Of a DNA stretch of 64,000 nt, positions 33,097 through 41,711 are shown piece by piece (the first letter of the stretch is position 1; the number at the start of each line of letters is the position of its first letter). The stretch covers positions 124,001 to 188,000 of the forward strand of contig NZ_JPRH01000003.1 of the NCBI RefSeq assembly GCF_000737705.1. The letters run 5' to 3'. The notes below the pieces were generated by a model. That model was not told where the DNA came from and searched no databases. It saw only the letters and a program-made list of their open reading frames with translations. Source of the stretch: Chryseobacterium soli (lineage in GTDB: Bacteria > Bacteroidota > Bacteroidia > Flavobacteriales > Weeksellaceae). A program made the translations under genes and the position numbers.

Positions 33097-34542
33097 TTAT
33101 TTCTTCGGAATATTCGCTAAAATATCTTTCAGGAAACTCCAGAATTTTTGTGCAGATGGAATATTTGCTTTTTCTTCAGGAGAGTGAGCTCCGCGAATGG
33201 TAGGACCAAAACTTACCATTTCCATGGCAGGATAATTGGCACCGATGATTCCACATTCCAGCCCTGCATGACAGGCTACTACCTGAGGTTTTTCTTTAAA
33301 TTTATCAATATAGAGCTTCTCCATCAACTGAACGATTTCAGAACCCGGTTTTGGTTTCCATCCCGGATAAGAACCGCTGAATTCTACATTCATTCCTGCT
33401 AATTCAGAAACAGATTTTAATTGCTCTGATACTGAATCTTTTGAAGAATCTACGGATGATCTTGAAAGGTTAAGGATTTTTAAGTTTCCTCCTTTCAGTT
33501 CCACCCTTGCTACATTGTTTGAAGATTCTACCAGGTCTTTTACATCCGGACTCATTCTGTAAACACCGTTATGAAGAGATTTTAGAACCAGAATGATTTT
33601 TCTGGAATCTGCTTCAGAAACTGCTTTTTCAGAAGTTGTTGAGTGTTCAATATTGATTTGAAGATGAGGCTCTATTGTTGCAAATTCTTCTAAAATTTCT
33701 TTTTTCAGTCCTGATGTAACCTCTTCAATAAATTCCTGTGCGTTTCTTACCGAAACAAGGGCAACACCTTCTCTTGGAATGGCATTTCTCAAGCCACCGC
33801 CATCGATAGAAATCAGCTGGATATTTTCTTTTGCCAATCCTTTGTATAAAAGTCTTCCTATGATTATGTTGGCATTTCCAAACCCTTTATGGATATCCAT
33901 TCCGGAGTGACCGCCCTGCAAACCTTTTACTTCAATTCTTACAATCTGTCCTTTTGAAGCTTCTGTTTGATAGTCCTGTGTAACGGTTACGTCAATTCCT
34001 CCTGCACAACCGATGTCGATTTCATCATCTTCTTCCGTATCAAGATTTAATAAAATCTCACCAGTTAACTGTCCTGGCTGCAAACCTATGGCTCCGGTCA
34101 TACCCGTTTCTTCATCAATCGTAAATAATGCTTCCAAATCAGGATGTGGAATGTCTGAACTTTCAAGAATAGACATGATGGTAGCAACTCCCAAACCGTT
34201 GTCGGCTCCCAGTGTTGTTCCTTTTGCCTTTACCCAATCGCCATCGATCTCCATTTTGATACCTTCCGTTTCAAAATCAAAAGTAACGTCATTGTTTTTT
34301 TGGCAAACCATATCCAGGTGAGACTGCAGAACGATTGATTTGCGGTCTTCCATTCCTGCAGTGGCAGGTTTTTTAATGATCACATTTCCTACACCGTCTA
34401 CGATAGTTTCCAATCCTAAACTTTCACCAAATTCTTTGATGAATGCAATTACTTTTTCTTCTTTCTTTGATGGTCTTGGAACCGCATTTAATTTGGAGAA
34501 ATTTTTCCAGATTATCTGTGGTTCTATGTTAGATAATTCCAT
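33097..34542 (-). CDS. pepD: Aminoacyl-histidine dipeptidase (cytosol nonspecific dipeptidase)
   Basis: A 481-residue M20 metallopeptidase. Zinc ligands are visible in S-H-L-D-M-V, G-A-D-N-G-L-G, D-E-E-T-G-M-T-G and C-H-A-G-L-E-C-G, with the terminal H-S-P-E-E ligand; a dimerisation domain interrupts the catalytic domain (about residues 205-370). It cleaves a broad range of dipeptides including Xaa-His in the cytosol. A TAATTTTG -7 box lies 16 bases upstream of the ATG. Confidence 0.95.
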   Translation of the reverse strand: MELSNIEPQIIWKNFSKLNAVPRPSKKEEKVIAFIKEFGESLGLETIVDGVGNVIIKKPATAGMEDRKSIVLQSHLDMVCQKNNDVTFDFETEGIKMEIDGDWVKAKGTTLGADNGLGVATIMSILESSDIPHPDLEALFTIDEETGMTGAIGLQPGQLTGEILLNLDTEEDDEIDIGCAGGIDVTVTQDYQTEASKGQIVRIEVKGLQGGHSGMDIHKGFGNANIIIGRLLYKGLAKENIQLISIDGGGLRNAIPREGVALVSVRNAQEFIEEVTSGLKKEILEEFATIEPHLQINIEHSTTSEKAVSEADSRKIILVLKSLHNGVYRMSPDVKDLVESSNNVARVELKGGNLKILNLSRSSVDSSKDSVSEQLKSVSELAGMNVEFSGSYPGWKPKPGSEIVQLMEKLYIDKFKEKPQVVACHAGLECGIIGANYPAMEMVSFGPTIRGAHSPEEKANIPSAQKFWSFLKDILANIPKK

Positions 34543-34558
34543 GAAATTTTATTTTTAT

Positions 34559-34566
34559 CAAAATTA
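34559..34566 (-). promoter_or_regulatory. -7 box (TAATTTTG) for pepD
   Basis: Exact TAnnTTTG match on the minus strand, 16 bases before the ATG. It abuts the terminator of the upstream gene. Confidence 0.52.
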
Positions 34567-34576
34567 CGAAATAAAA

Positions 34577-34602
34577 AATGCTTCTGTAAATTCAGAAGCA
34601 TT
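34577..34602 (-). terminator. Terminator after the 163-residue lipoprotein gene
   Basis: AATGCTTCTG (34577-34586) pairs with CAGAAGCATT (34593-34602) over a 6-base loop, T-run on the minus strand. Confidence 0.86.
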
Positions 34603-34653
34603 CTTTTTTATAGGCAGGCTATATGTTGGTACATAACAGCGGTTACTATTTTA

Positions 34654-35145
34654 TTAACATCCGCATTCGCCGTAAATAGGAGTGGTTTCAATACTGCCAT
34701 CAGGTTTTTCAATCGTCATGGTACCTTCAAACAATAAAGCTTCTTCCTTTTTTATTTTTTTACCTTTTACGGAGATTTTATAATCGCCGCTTTCTATTTC
34801 TTTGCTCAGTTCTTCATCCGCTTCCATATCGCTTGAAGAGATAAGATTCATAGCCAGTCTTTTACCATCCAGCTTCATATAAGCTGTTTTTCCCGCATCA
34901 TCAGCGTAAATGTATTTTTCCGCTTCAAAATCTGCTTTGTTTTTGGCGAAATAGCATGAACATTCTTTAATTTCTTTAGGGAAAGGAAAGGGTTCGATTA
35001 AGATTTTACCTGCAGAAGCATTCACTTTCGTGGAGTCGTGAACAGTAGCCATTGAATCTTTAGATACAGCGCCTGAAACGGTTTCTTTATCTTTTTTACA
35101 TGCAGTCAGCAGAAATGCTGAAAAGAAAATAATTAAGTATCTCAT
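34654..35145 (-). CDS. Hypothetical lipoprotein
   Basis: A 163-residue protein with a lipoprotein signal (FFSAFLLTAC, Cys16). The mature part has a pair of cysteines in K-E-C-S-C-Y-F-A and ends in G-E-C-G-C, a symmetric arrangement that could form disulphides or bind metal. I do not recognise a family. The gene follows the LURP-one-related gene after 13 bases on the same strand. Function unknown. Confidence 0.75.
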   Translation of the reverse strand: MRYLIIFFSAFLLTACKKDKETVSGAVSKDSMATVHDSTKVNASAGKILIEPFPFPKEIKECSCYFAKNKADFEAEKYIYADDAGKTAYMKLDGKRLAMNLISSSDMEADEELSKEIESGDYKISVKGKKIKKEEALLFEGTMTIEKPDGSIETTPIYGECGC

Positions 35146-35158
35146 TGTCTGTATTGTT

Positions 35159-35764
35159 TTATCCTCTGGCTCTTTCTAAAAGCACCATCATCAATAAAGA
35201 AAGTACTACTAAACTCTCGTCTTCATCCGGAATGTCAATTATTCTGTCAAGCTGGAATCTTCTTCCAAAGAATGAAGGCATTTTTTTTAATTTGAAATAT
35301 TCTTTTCCGTCAGCTCCGGTTACCGTGTAAGAAGGGTTCAGGAAATATCCGGTGAACATTCCTATGATGGGAATTTCTCCAACCATTCCGTCAAAAAATC
35401 TTACCCATGCACTGTCTTCTTTAATTGTGAATTTAGGTTGATCATTAGAGTCTAGGATGTCATATGATGCTTTCCAGATAGAACGCATTCCTTTTCTGGC
35501 CAGTCTTCCGTAATTTTTATTGTCGATAAGATCATTTAAAGAATAAGAAGCATTAAAATCGATCCACTGATTGGCTTTAATTCTGAAAAGCTCTTTGGAT
35601 TTGCTTTCATCATTAAAAACAATGACATCTTCTTTTAGCTTAAACATTTTCTGGCGAACATAGGCTACATAATTACCGTTTTTATCGGTAATATTGAAGT
35701 CGCTGGCTAAGGTGGAGATTTTAAATTTAAAATCAAGGGGATAATTAAGGTTTTTAAGTACCAT
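35159..35764 (-). CDS. LURP-one-related family protein
   Basis: A 201-residue protein whose pattern (F-K-I-x-T-x-A-S-D-F-x-I-x-D-x-x-G-N-x-V-A-Y-V-R-Q-K-M-F-K-L-K-E-D-V-I-V-F) is that of the LURP-one/Tubby-C-like beta-barrel with a central helix, related to phospholipid scramblases. In bacteria its role is unknown. A hydrophobic stretch near residues 130-145 (E-I-P-I-I-G-M-F-T-G-Y-F) may contact membrane. First gene of a two-gene unit with the lipoprotein gene. Confidence 0.8.
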   Translation of the reverse strand: MVLKNLNYPLDFKFKISTLASDFNITDKNGNYVAYVRQKMFKLKEDVIVFNDESKSKELFRIKANQWIDFNASYSLNDLIDNKNYGRLARKGMRSIWKASYDILDSNDQPKFTIKEDSAWVRFFDGMVGEIPIIGMFTGYFLNPSYTVTGADGKEYFKLKKMPSFFGRRFQLDRIIDIPDEDESLVVLSLLMMVLLERARG

Positions 35765-35869
35765 TAGTTTATTATTTTCTCAAATTAATATATTCCAAAG
35801 ATAATTTATTTATTGGAATTATATCATTATTTAACCACCGTAAAATCACGGATAATCATCTTTTTGTCT

Positions 35870-35877
35870 TATTTTTG
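35870..35877 (+). promoter_or_regulatory. -7 box (TATTTTTG) four bases before recR
   Basis: Exact TAnnTTTG match; only four bases separate its G from the ATG at 35882, predicting a leaderless recR mRNA. Confidence 0.62.
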
Positions 35878-35881
35878 TAGT

Positions 35882-36493
35882 ATGGATTATCCTAGTAAAG
35901 TTCTGGCAAAAGCGGTAGATGAAATTTCCGGATTACCGGGGATCGGCAGGAAAACTGCCTTGCGTTTAGCATTACATTTATTGAAACAGCCGAATTCCAG
36001 AGCATTGAGTCTTGGAAACTCACTGATTAACCTTGTTACAGAAATTAAGTACTGTAAAGAATGCCACAATTTTTCCGATTTTGAGGTCTGCGAAATCTGC
36101 AGTAATCATAAAAGAAATGACGAGCTGATCTGTATTGTAGAAGATGTACGCGATGTAATTGCCGTAGAAAATACAGGGAAGTATACAGGAAAATATCTGA
36201 TCTTAGGTGGAAAAATCTCTCCGATGGAAGGCATAGGTCCCAATCAGCTTAATATTCCGAGTATAGAAAAAAAGCTGAATGAAGGAAAAGTGAAAGAATT
36301 TATTTTTGCGCTGAGTGCCACGATGGAAGGAGATACGACAGCCTATTATATTTATAAGAAATTTAAAAATCTCGATGTGAGTTTTTCAAGCATTGCAAGA
36401 GGAATCTCAGTGGGAGACGAACTTGAATATGCGGATGAAATTTCTTTAGGAAGATCAATCATCAACAGGCTTCCGTATAACGAAAAGGATTAA
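35882..36493 (+). CDS. recR: Recombination mediator RecR
   Basis: A 203-residue protein of normal RecR length. It begins M-D-Y-P-S-K-V-L-A with a helix-hairpin-helix (L-P-G-I-G-R-K-T-A), a four-cysteine zinc finger (C-K-E-C-H...C-E-I-C) and a Toprim domain (I-C-I-V-E-D-V-R-D-V...G-K-I-S-P-M-E-G-I-G-P). With RecF/RecO it loads RecA at gaps. The ATG at 35882 is preferred over an upstream TTG because the -7 box sits between them. A glycosyltransferase gene follows after 17 bases. Confidence 0.96.
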   Translation: MDYPSKVLAKAVDEISGLPGIGRKTALRLALHLLKQPNSRALSLGNSLINLVTEIKYCKECHNFSDFEVCEICSNHKRNDELICIVEDVRDVIAVENTGKYTGKYLILGGKISPMEGIGPNQLNIPSIEKKLNEGKVKEFIFALSATMEGDTTAYYIYKKFKNLDVSFSSIARGISVGDELEYADEISLGRSIINRLPYNEKD

Positions 36494-36510
36494 ATTGAAC
36501 AAGAATAACC

Positions 36511-37341
36511 ATGAAGCTGTCCATCATTATCGTTAATTATAACGTCACGCAATTGCTTAACAATTGTCTACTTTCTATTCAGAAATATGTAGAAGTAGAC
36601 CATGAGGTCATTATTATTGATAATGCCTCGCCAGACAGTTCGTGGAAAAATCTTATCACCAAGTTTCCTGAATTTCATTTTATAGCATCTCCAGCGAATG
36701 AGGGTTTTGCAAAAGCCAATAATAAAGCCATTACAACAGCAAAAGGAGAGTATCTTTTGTTGTTAAATCCTGATACAGAGTTGGAAGGGGATTATATGAA
36801 AGATATATTGGACTTTACGGATGCAAAAGAAAGTTTCGGATGTCTGGGCGTAAGGATGCATGATGCAAAGGGAAATTTCCTGCCGGAAAGCAAGCGTTCG
36901 GTTCCTGATATGTTCAATTCTTTTGAAAAGCTATTTACGAACTTTAAAAAGAATAATTCAAAATCCTATTATAGAAATGATATTGGGGAATACGAAACAA
37001 CATCAATTGATGTGGTTACCGGAGCATTTTTATTGATAAAGAAAGAGGTTTACGAAAAAACAGGCGGCCTGGATGAAACCTACTTTATGTATGGTGAAGA
37101 TATCGACATCTGTTATACTTTGCTGAAAAAAGGATATAAAAACTATTATTACGGAAAAGCTTCCATTCTGCATCATAAAGGGGAGAGTACAATAAAGGAT
37201 GAGGTGTATCTGGAGCGGTTCTACGGTGCCATGCAGGTCTTCATTAATAAATATTACAGGGATGCTAAACCGGTGCAGTATTCGTTTTTGAAAGCAGGGC
37301 TAAACTTAAGGCATAAAATCGAGAAGATTAAACTTAAATAG
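36511..37341 (+). CDS. Glycosyltransferase family 2
   Basis: A 276-residue GT-A fold enzyme. N-terminal S-I-I-I-V-N-Y-N and D-N-A-S-P-D-S bind the nucleotide sugar; L-L-L-N-P-D-T-E carries the metal-binding D-x-D-like acidic pair; G-A-F-L-L-I-K-K and Y-G-E-D-I-D-I-C-Y follow as in rhamnosyltransferase-like members. It likely adds a sugar to cell-surface glycan. It is probably co-transcribed with recR (17-base gap), an unrelated partner. Donor and acceptor are unknown. Confidence 0.93.
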   Translation: MKLSIIIVNYNVTQLLNNCLLSIQKYVEVDHEVIIIDNASPDSSWKNLITKFPEFHFIASPANEGFAKANNKAITTAKGEYLLLLNPDTELEGDYMKDILDFTDAKESFGCLGVRMHDAKGNFLPESKRSVPDMFNSFEKLFTNFKKNNSKSYYRNDIGEYETTSIDVVTGAFLLIKKEVYEKTGGLDETYFMYGEDIDICYTLLKKGYKNYYYGKASILHHKGESTIKDEVYLERFYGAMQVFINKYYRDAKPVQYSFLKAGLNLRHKIEKIKLK

Positions 37342-37348
37342 AAAATAA

Positions 37349-37376
37349 AAAAGCAGTTCAATTTGAACTGCTTTTA
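37349..37376. terminator. Bidirectional terminator between the glycosyltransferase gene and secG
   Basis: AAGCAGTTC and GAACTGCTT arms with a short A/T loop (37349-37376) and T-rich flanks on both strands. Confidence 0.86.
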
Positions 37377-37400
37377 TTTTGTATGTAATGAGCTATTTGC

Positions 37401-37748
37401 TTATTTAGCGGGAGCCGTTGCCGGTGCCTGAGCTGGTGTAGAAGAAGCAGGAGCAGATTGCTGTGCCGGAGCTTCTTTCTTAACGGGTTGTTTTGCAGCA
37501 GCTACTTGTGAAGGCTTACCTGTAATCACAACGCTTAAAAGGATAAGAACAATGATTGTTCCGCCTAGAGTCCATGTAGATTTTTCCATGAAATCATTTG
37601 TTCTCTGTACTCCAAACTGTGCAGGTGAAGCACCTCCGAAAGTACTTGATAGGCCACCTCCTTTCGGGTTTTGAGCCATAACAACAATTACCAGTAAAAC
37701 ACTAGCAATCATAATAAGAACCATCAATAGTATAAATATAGTATCCAT
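37401..37748 (-). CDS. secG: Preprotein translocase subunit SecG
   Basis: A 115-residue inner-membrane protein with two helices (about residues 3-23 and 58-76) flanking the conserved Q-N-P-K-G-G-G-L-S-S-T-F-G-G loop. The C-terminal tail is rich in Ala, Pro and Gln, as common in Bacteroidota SecG. It assists SecYE in protein export. It has a complete TTTG-N19-TAAATTTG promoter. Confidence 0.95.
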   Translation of the reverse strand: MDTIFILLMVLIMIASVLLVIVVMAQNPKGGGLSSTFGGASPAQFGVQRTNDFMEKSTWTLGGTIIVLILLSVVITGKPSQVAAAKQPVKKEAPAQQSAPASSTPAQAPATAPAK

Positions 37749-37773
37749 TAATTTTGATATCTTTTTGAATGGG

Positions 37774-37804
37774 CAAATTTAATCTTTTTTTATCGAATGA
37801 CAAA
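37774..37804 (-). promoter_or_regulatory. Promoter of secG (TTTG-N19-TAAATTTG)
   Basis: On the minus strand TTTG (37801-37804) is followed after 19 bases by TAAATTTG (37774-37781), 25 bases before the ATG. Both elements match the Bacteroidota consensus. Confidence 0.75.
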
Positions 37805-37831
37805 AAAAAGCCCGTAAATATTACTAAAAAT

Positions 37832-37860
37832 AAAAAACGGCAGCATTTGCTACCGTTTTT
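37832..37860 (-). terminator. Terminator of the M16 peptidase operon
   Basis: AAAAACGG-c-AGC and GCT-a-CCGTTTTT (37832-37860) with one A-C mismatch and a 4-base loop; T-rich on the minus strand. Confidence 0.82.
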
Positions 37861-37878
37861 CTATCTATTAAGGTGCTC

Positions 37879-39909
37879 TTATTTGAAATCAGAATCTTTA
37901 GCCTGGTTTACCACATAAGATTTTACTGCAAGGTTGATATCCATTCCACCCATATTCTGGATGATCGTGAATGGTAATTTTACCCCTGATACCTCTTTGT
38001 AATCGGCATAGCTTGTAGGAACTGAACCTTGCTCACCGCCTTTTACTTCACCGGTTTTTAAGCCTGTTTTTACACTATAGTAGTAGGTGTCTTTTGCTCC
38101 TTTTACCACGTAAGAATCTTCATTGTTATATTTTTCGATTCCGGCTAATTTGTATTCCGCTGATTTAGCAAAAGTTAATTCCGGGAAAAGTTCAGGATCA
38201 GACATTTCAGCTTTCTGCTTGTCATTAAGAGGAACTTTCTGTCCTTGTGCTTCTACATATCCGCTTTTACCGTCGAAGATGATTTTTTGAACGGTGTTAC
38301 CCATCATTTTCATTTCCATAGCCATTTTTCCACCTTTAGCCTGGATTAACTTCATGGTCATATCCATTCCCTGTACTTTCGTAGTAGCATCGGTAGCAAT
38401 AGAAGTTACTTTCTGTACCGCGGCCAATCCTCCGATTGCGTTGATGTATTTATCTGCAACAGATCCTAAAGTAACACTGGCGTCCACTTTTTGGGCAGCA
38501 GCTTTAGCTACAGGATTGGCATCTTTATCAAAATACTTTACTGGGTAGCCTAATTTTTCCAGACCTTCAGAAATATCAGATGCTTTACCGGCAATGAAAA
38601 TTCTGCTTTGGTTAGGAAGGATCGTAGCTTTTACAGCATTGGTAATATCTACAGTCGTTACTTTATCGATAGATTTCAGGTAATTCGTATAGAAATCAGA
38701 AGGAAGGTCCTGAACTTTTTGATTTAAAGCAAATCTTGCAATTGTTTCTGGTTTTTCTAAAGACATAATGAAAGATCCTTTCAATTTAGCTTTAGCATTT
38801 TCCAGTTCTTCAGGTTTTACCGTAGAGATAGCGTTAAGTTCATTCATGAATTCTTTAACTGCTTTATCTGTTACTTCGTTTCTTACACTTGATTCAGCAG
38901 AGAATTCCGGAGAATACTTGCTTGCTGTCATACTTGAGTAAGCACCATACGTAAATCCGTTCTTTTCACGAAGGTTCATGAAAAGTCTTGCTTCACCACC
39001 GCCACCTAGAATGTAGTTGGCCATTGTTGCAGCGAAGTAGTTCGGATCTTTCATTTTCAGGTTGTTCAGGTTGCTTACTGAAACCACAGACTGTACAGCG
39101 GAAGGAACGTCAACTACATTAATCTCTGTTTTTGCTACATTAGAAGCAGGTTCCAGAGGAGCAAAAGTGGTATTGGCTTTTTTCCAGCTGCTGAATGCTT
39201 TTTCAACCATAGGTTTTACCTGATCGAATTTCACATCTCCCACAATTACTAAATACGCATTGTCCGGAGCGTAATATTTTTTGTACACGTTCTGTACGTC
39301 TGCCAATTGAATTTTACCGATAGATTCAACGGTTTCGAATTCTCCTCTTGAAGTATTTTTCCCATACATCAAAGCATTGGAAACTCTTGCTGCAATAGAT
39401 GAAGCATTCTTCTCATCAGATTTTAAACCTTCAATCGTTCTTTCTTTAGAATTTTGAATTTCTTCAGCAGAGAATTTTGGATTCACGATAGCATCAGCCA
39501 TTAATCCTAATACTTCAGGGAAATATTTAGATAGTGAGCTTGCAGAAGCACCTCCGGAAGAGAAATTTAAGTTAGCTCCTAAAAAGTCTACCTTTTTATT
39601 GAACTCATCCTTGCTCATATTGGTAGTTCCGTTTTCAAGCTGTTCTGCCATGATTTCGCTTACCCCTGTGATATTTCCTTCATAGTAAGGAGGTCTGTCC
39701 ATAGAAAGGCTTGCGCTTACTCTTGGAAGTTTGTTGTTTTCCACAACCATTACTGTAAGACCGTTGCTCAGTTGGAAAGTCTTTGGTTTCGCAATGTTGA
39801 TCGCTGGAGTAGGCCCCGGCTTAGGCATTGCATTAAGGTCTATTTTTTGTGCTGAAAGCATTCCTGCGAATAAAAATGCTACCGCCATATATGTTAATTG
39901 CTTTTTCAT
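37879..39909 (-). CDS. M16 family protein, non-catalytic subunit with C-terminal LolA-like domain
   Basis: A 676-residue periplasmic protein with signal peptide (MKKQLTYMAVAFLFAGMLSAQ). Residues about 40-460 are two M16 (pitrilysin-like) domains, but at the place of the catalytic HxxEH it reads V-S-E-I-M-A-E-Q-L, so zinc ligands are lost. R-L-F-M-N-L-R-E-K-N-G-F-T-Y-G-A-Y of the C-terminal M16 half is intact. Residues about 485-676 (Y-I-N-A-I-G-G-L-A-A-V-Q-K-V-T-S, then the F-D-G-K-S-G-Y region) look like a LolA-type lipoprotein/lipid-binding domain. It is encoded directly after the catalytic subunit and likely forms a complex with it. Confidence 0.88.
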   Translation of the reverse strand: MKKQLTYMAVAFLFAGMLSAQKIDLNAMPKPGPTPAINIAKPKTFQLSNGLTVMVVENNKLPRVSASLSMDRPPYYEGNITGVSEIMAEQLENGTTNMSKDEFNKKVDFLGANLNFSSGGASASSLSKYFPEVLGLMADAIVNPKFSAEEIQNSKERTIEGLKSDEKNASSIAARVSNALMYGKNTSRGEFETVESIGKIQLADVQNVYKKYYAPDNAYLVIVGDVKFDQVKPMVEKAFSSWKKANTTFAPLEPASNVAKTEINVVDVPSAVQSVVSVSNLNNLKMKDPNYFAATMANYILGGGGEARLFMNLREKNGFTYGAYSSMTASKYSPEFSAESSVRNEVTDKAVKEFMNELNAISTVKPEELENAKAKLKGSFIMSLEKPETIARFALNQKVQDLPSDFYTNYLKSIDKVTTVDITNAVKATILPNQSRIFIAGKASDISEGLEKLGYPVKYFDKDANPVAKAAAQKVDASVTLGSVADKYINAIGGLAAVQKVTSIATDATTKVQGMDMTMKLIQAKGGKMAMEMKMMGNTVQKIIFDGKSGYVEAQGQKVPLNDKQKAEMSDPELFPELTFAKSAEYKLAGIEKYNNEDSYVVKGAKDTYYYSVKTGLKTGEVKGGEQGSVPTSYADYKEVSGVKLPFTIIQNMGGMDINLAVKSYVVNQAKDSDFK

Positions 39910-40015
39910 TTGTAAAAAATTGTTTTTTAATCCTGTTTTAAATCATTGATAATATGTAAGATTGACCGACTGTACGTCTTATATCTTGAATATTATATCT
40001 GTATCTATTTGGGGA

Positions 40016-41329
40016 TTATTTCTTTTCAGGAACGTAATTAATGATTATTCTTTGGTTAGAATTCAAATACTTCTTAGCCGCATTCTGCAGATCTTGTCTG
40101 GTGATAGATCTGTAAATGTCAATTTCTTTATTGATAAGGTTGGTATTTCCCATCAATACGTGGTTGGTTGCCAATGAAGCGGCAATTCCCTGAATGCTTG
40201 AATTTTGATTTACAAACTGGTTTTCAAACTGGTTCTGAAGTTTCTGATAATCTTCCTCAGAAATTAAAGTCGTCTGAAGCTTTTTGATTTCAGCATCGAT
40301 GTCAGCCTGCAGCGTTTGCTTGGTAGTCTGCCCCATTGGGATTGCAAAGAATGCGAAAATACTGTAATCTTCAAGACCTTGGTTGAAAGCAGCTACCTGA
40401 AGCGCTTTTTTCTCCTGATCTACTAATTTTTTGTATAAAACTGAAGATTTACCGCTGCTTAAATACGAAGAAAGCATATCAAGGATGTAGGCATCTTTCT
40501 CTTTGTTTGCAGGGGTTCTGTACGCGAAAACATAAGCCGGAAGCTGGATGTTCGGGTCAGTTGCTGTTACTTCTTTTTCCTGAGTGATAGGAGCGTCTTT
40601 AGGATAGTCTTTAGGGTAAAGAGTTCCTTTAGGGATTCCTCCGTAATAGTCTTCGATCCATTTTTTAGTTTCTCCAATTTTAATATCTCCAGCCACTACC
40701 AGCGTAGCGTTGTTTGGAACATAGTATTTTTTATAGAATGCCTGGAATTCTTCTAATTTAGCAGAATTTAAATCATCCATAGAACCAATTGTCGGCCAGT
40801 TGTATGGGTGGTTGGTAAACAGGTTTTTCTGAATGGTTGGGAAAAGATTTCCGTAAGGCTGATTGTCCATTCTTAATCTTTTCTCTTCTTTCACTACCTC
40901 TCTCTGGGTATCTACTCCAATCTGGTTAATCACGGCATGACGCATTCTTTCAGCTTCCATCCAAAGACCTAACTGTTCGTTGTTAGACGGGAAAGTTTCA
41001 TAGTAATACGTTCTGTCATTTGTTGTATTGGCATTGTTTTGTCCTCCGTTTGAAGAAACAATTTTAAACCAGTCGCCTCTTTTGATATTTGGGGTACCCT
41101 CGAATAAAAGGTGCTCGAAAAAGTGTGCAAAACCCGTTCTCCCTTTTACTTCATCTTTAGCACCTACGTGGTACATTACACCCGTTGTAACTACCGGTGC
41201 AGAATTGTCTTGATGAAGAATTACGTGAAGACCGTTTGGAAGGTCGTACTCTTCGAATTTAATTTGTTGCGCGTTCAGCATCATTCCGAAGAAAGCCACA
41301 GCAGCAACAGAAAGAAGTCGTTTTTTCAT
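40016..41329 (-). CDS. M16 family zinc metallopeptidase, catalytic subunit
   Basis: A 437-residue periplasmic enzyme with signal peptide (MKKRLLSVAAVAFFGMMLNA). The inverted zinc motif HxxEH is intact as H69-F-F-E72-H73, with the downstream Glu in E-V-V-K-E-E-K-R-L-R. The second domain carries the usual Y-V-F-A-Y-R-T-P region. With the non-catalytic partner encoded 106 bases downstream it resembles two-subunit M16 enzymes such as processing peptidase-type pairs. Substrates unknown, probably short peptides in the periplasm. Confidence 0.92.
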   Translation of the reverse strand: MKKRLLSVAAVAFFGMMLNAQQIKFEEYDLPNGLHVILHQDNSAPVVTTGVMYHVGAKDEVKGRTGFAHFFEHLLFEGTPNIKRGDWFKIVSSNGGQNNANTTNDRTYYYETFPSNNEQLGLWMEAERMRHAVINQIGVDTQREVVKEEKRLRMDNQPYGNLFPTIQKNLFTNHPYNWPTIGSMDDLNSAKLEEFQAFYKKYYVPNNATLVVAGDIKIGETKKWIEDYYGGIPKGTLYPKDYPKDAPITQEKEVTATDPNIQLPAYVFAYRTPANKEKDAYILDMLSSYLSSGKSSVLYKKLVDQEKKALQVAAFNQGLEDYSIFAFFAIPMGQTTKQTLQADIDAEIKKLQTTLISEEDYQKLQNQFENQFVNQNSSIQGIAASLATNHVLMGNTNLINKEIDIYRSITRQDLQNAAKKYLNSNQRIIINYVPEKK

Positions 41330-41657
41330 AAAAGTAGAAATTGTTTTAGAAATAAGTCCTCAAAATATTCTAATTGTTACAATAATGTGAATATTTTTTT
41401 AATGATTTTTGTCCGCGGAAAATAATTCTTAAAACCTAATAGCAAATGCTTGTGTACCACCTTTTTGTTCTTGCGGTTATTAAGAATAATCATCCATGAA
41501 ATTAAAGTGAACAATCATTGTTCAAAAGCTGTCAGTAAAGAAAGATTGTAGGTAATTATCTGGCGAGAAAAATTTAAAAGGAGAGATCCATTAATTATTA
41601 TCGAAACACAAAAACGGTCAGTAACAGATGCATTAATTTTTATAAATGAATTCATAA
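41330..41657. other. Intergenic region between the divergent M16 and uvrD genes
   Basis: No coding frame is supported. The only structure noticed is a perfect palindrome TGAACAAT-c-ATTGTTCA at 41508-41524, of a size suiting a dimeric repressor site. No -7 box for the M16 genes could be recognised here. Confidence 0.4.
41508..41524. promoter_or_regulatory. Perfect 8-bp palindrome, possible operator
   Basis: TGAACAAT and ATTGTTCA flank a single base. It lies about 180 bases from each of two divergent genes and is not followed by a T-run, so it is not a terminator. Confidence 0.35.
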
Positions 41658-41688
41658 TTTGAATTCTCCTTTTAATACATTAATTTTG
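41658..41688 (+). promoter_or_regulatory. Promoter of the UvrD/PcrA helicase gene (TTTG-N19-TAATTTTG)
   Basis: TTTG (41658-41661), 19 bases, then TAATTTTG (41681-41688), 23 bases before the ATG. Both elements match consensus. Confidence 0.75.
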
Positions 41689-41711
41689 TATTCCCAAATT
41701 TTTTTTGCCGT

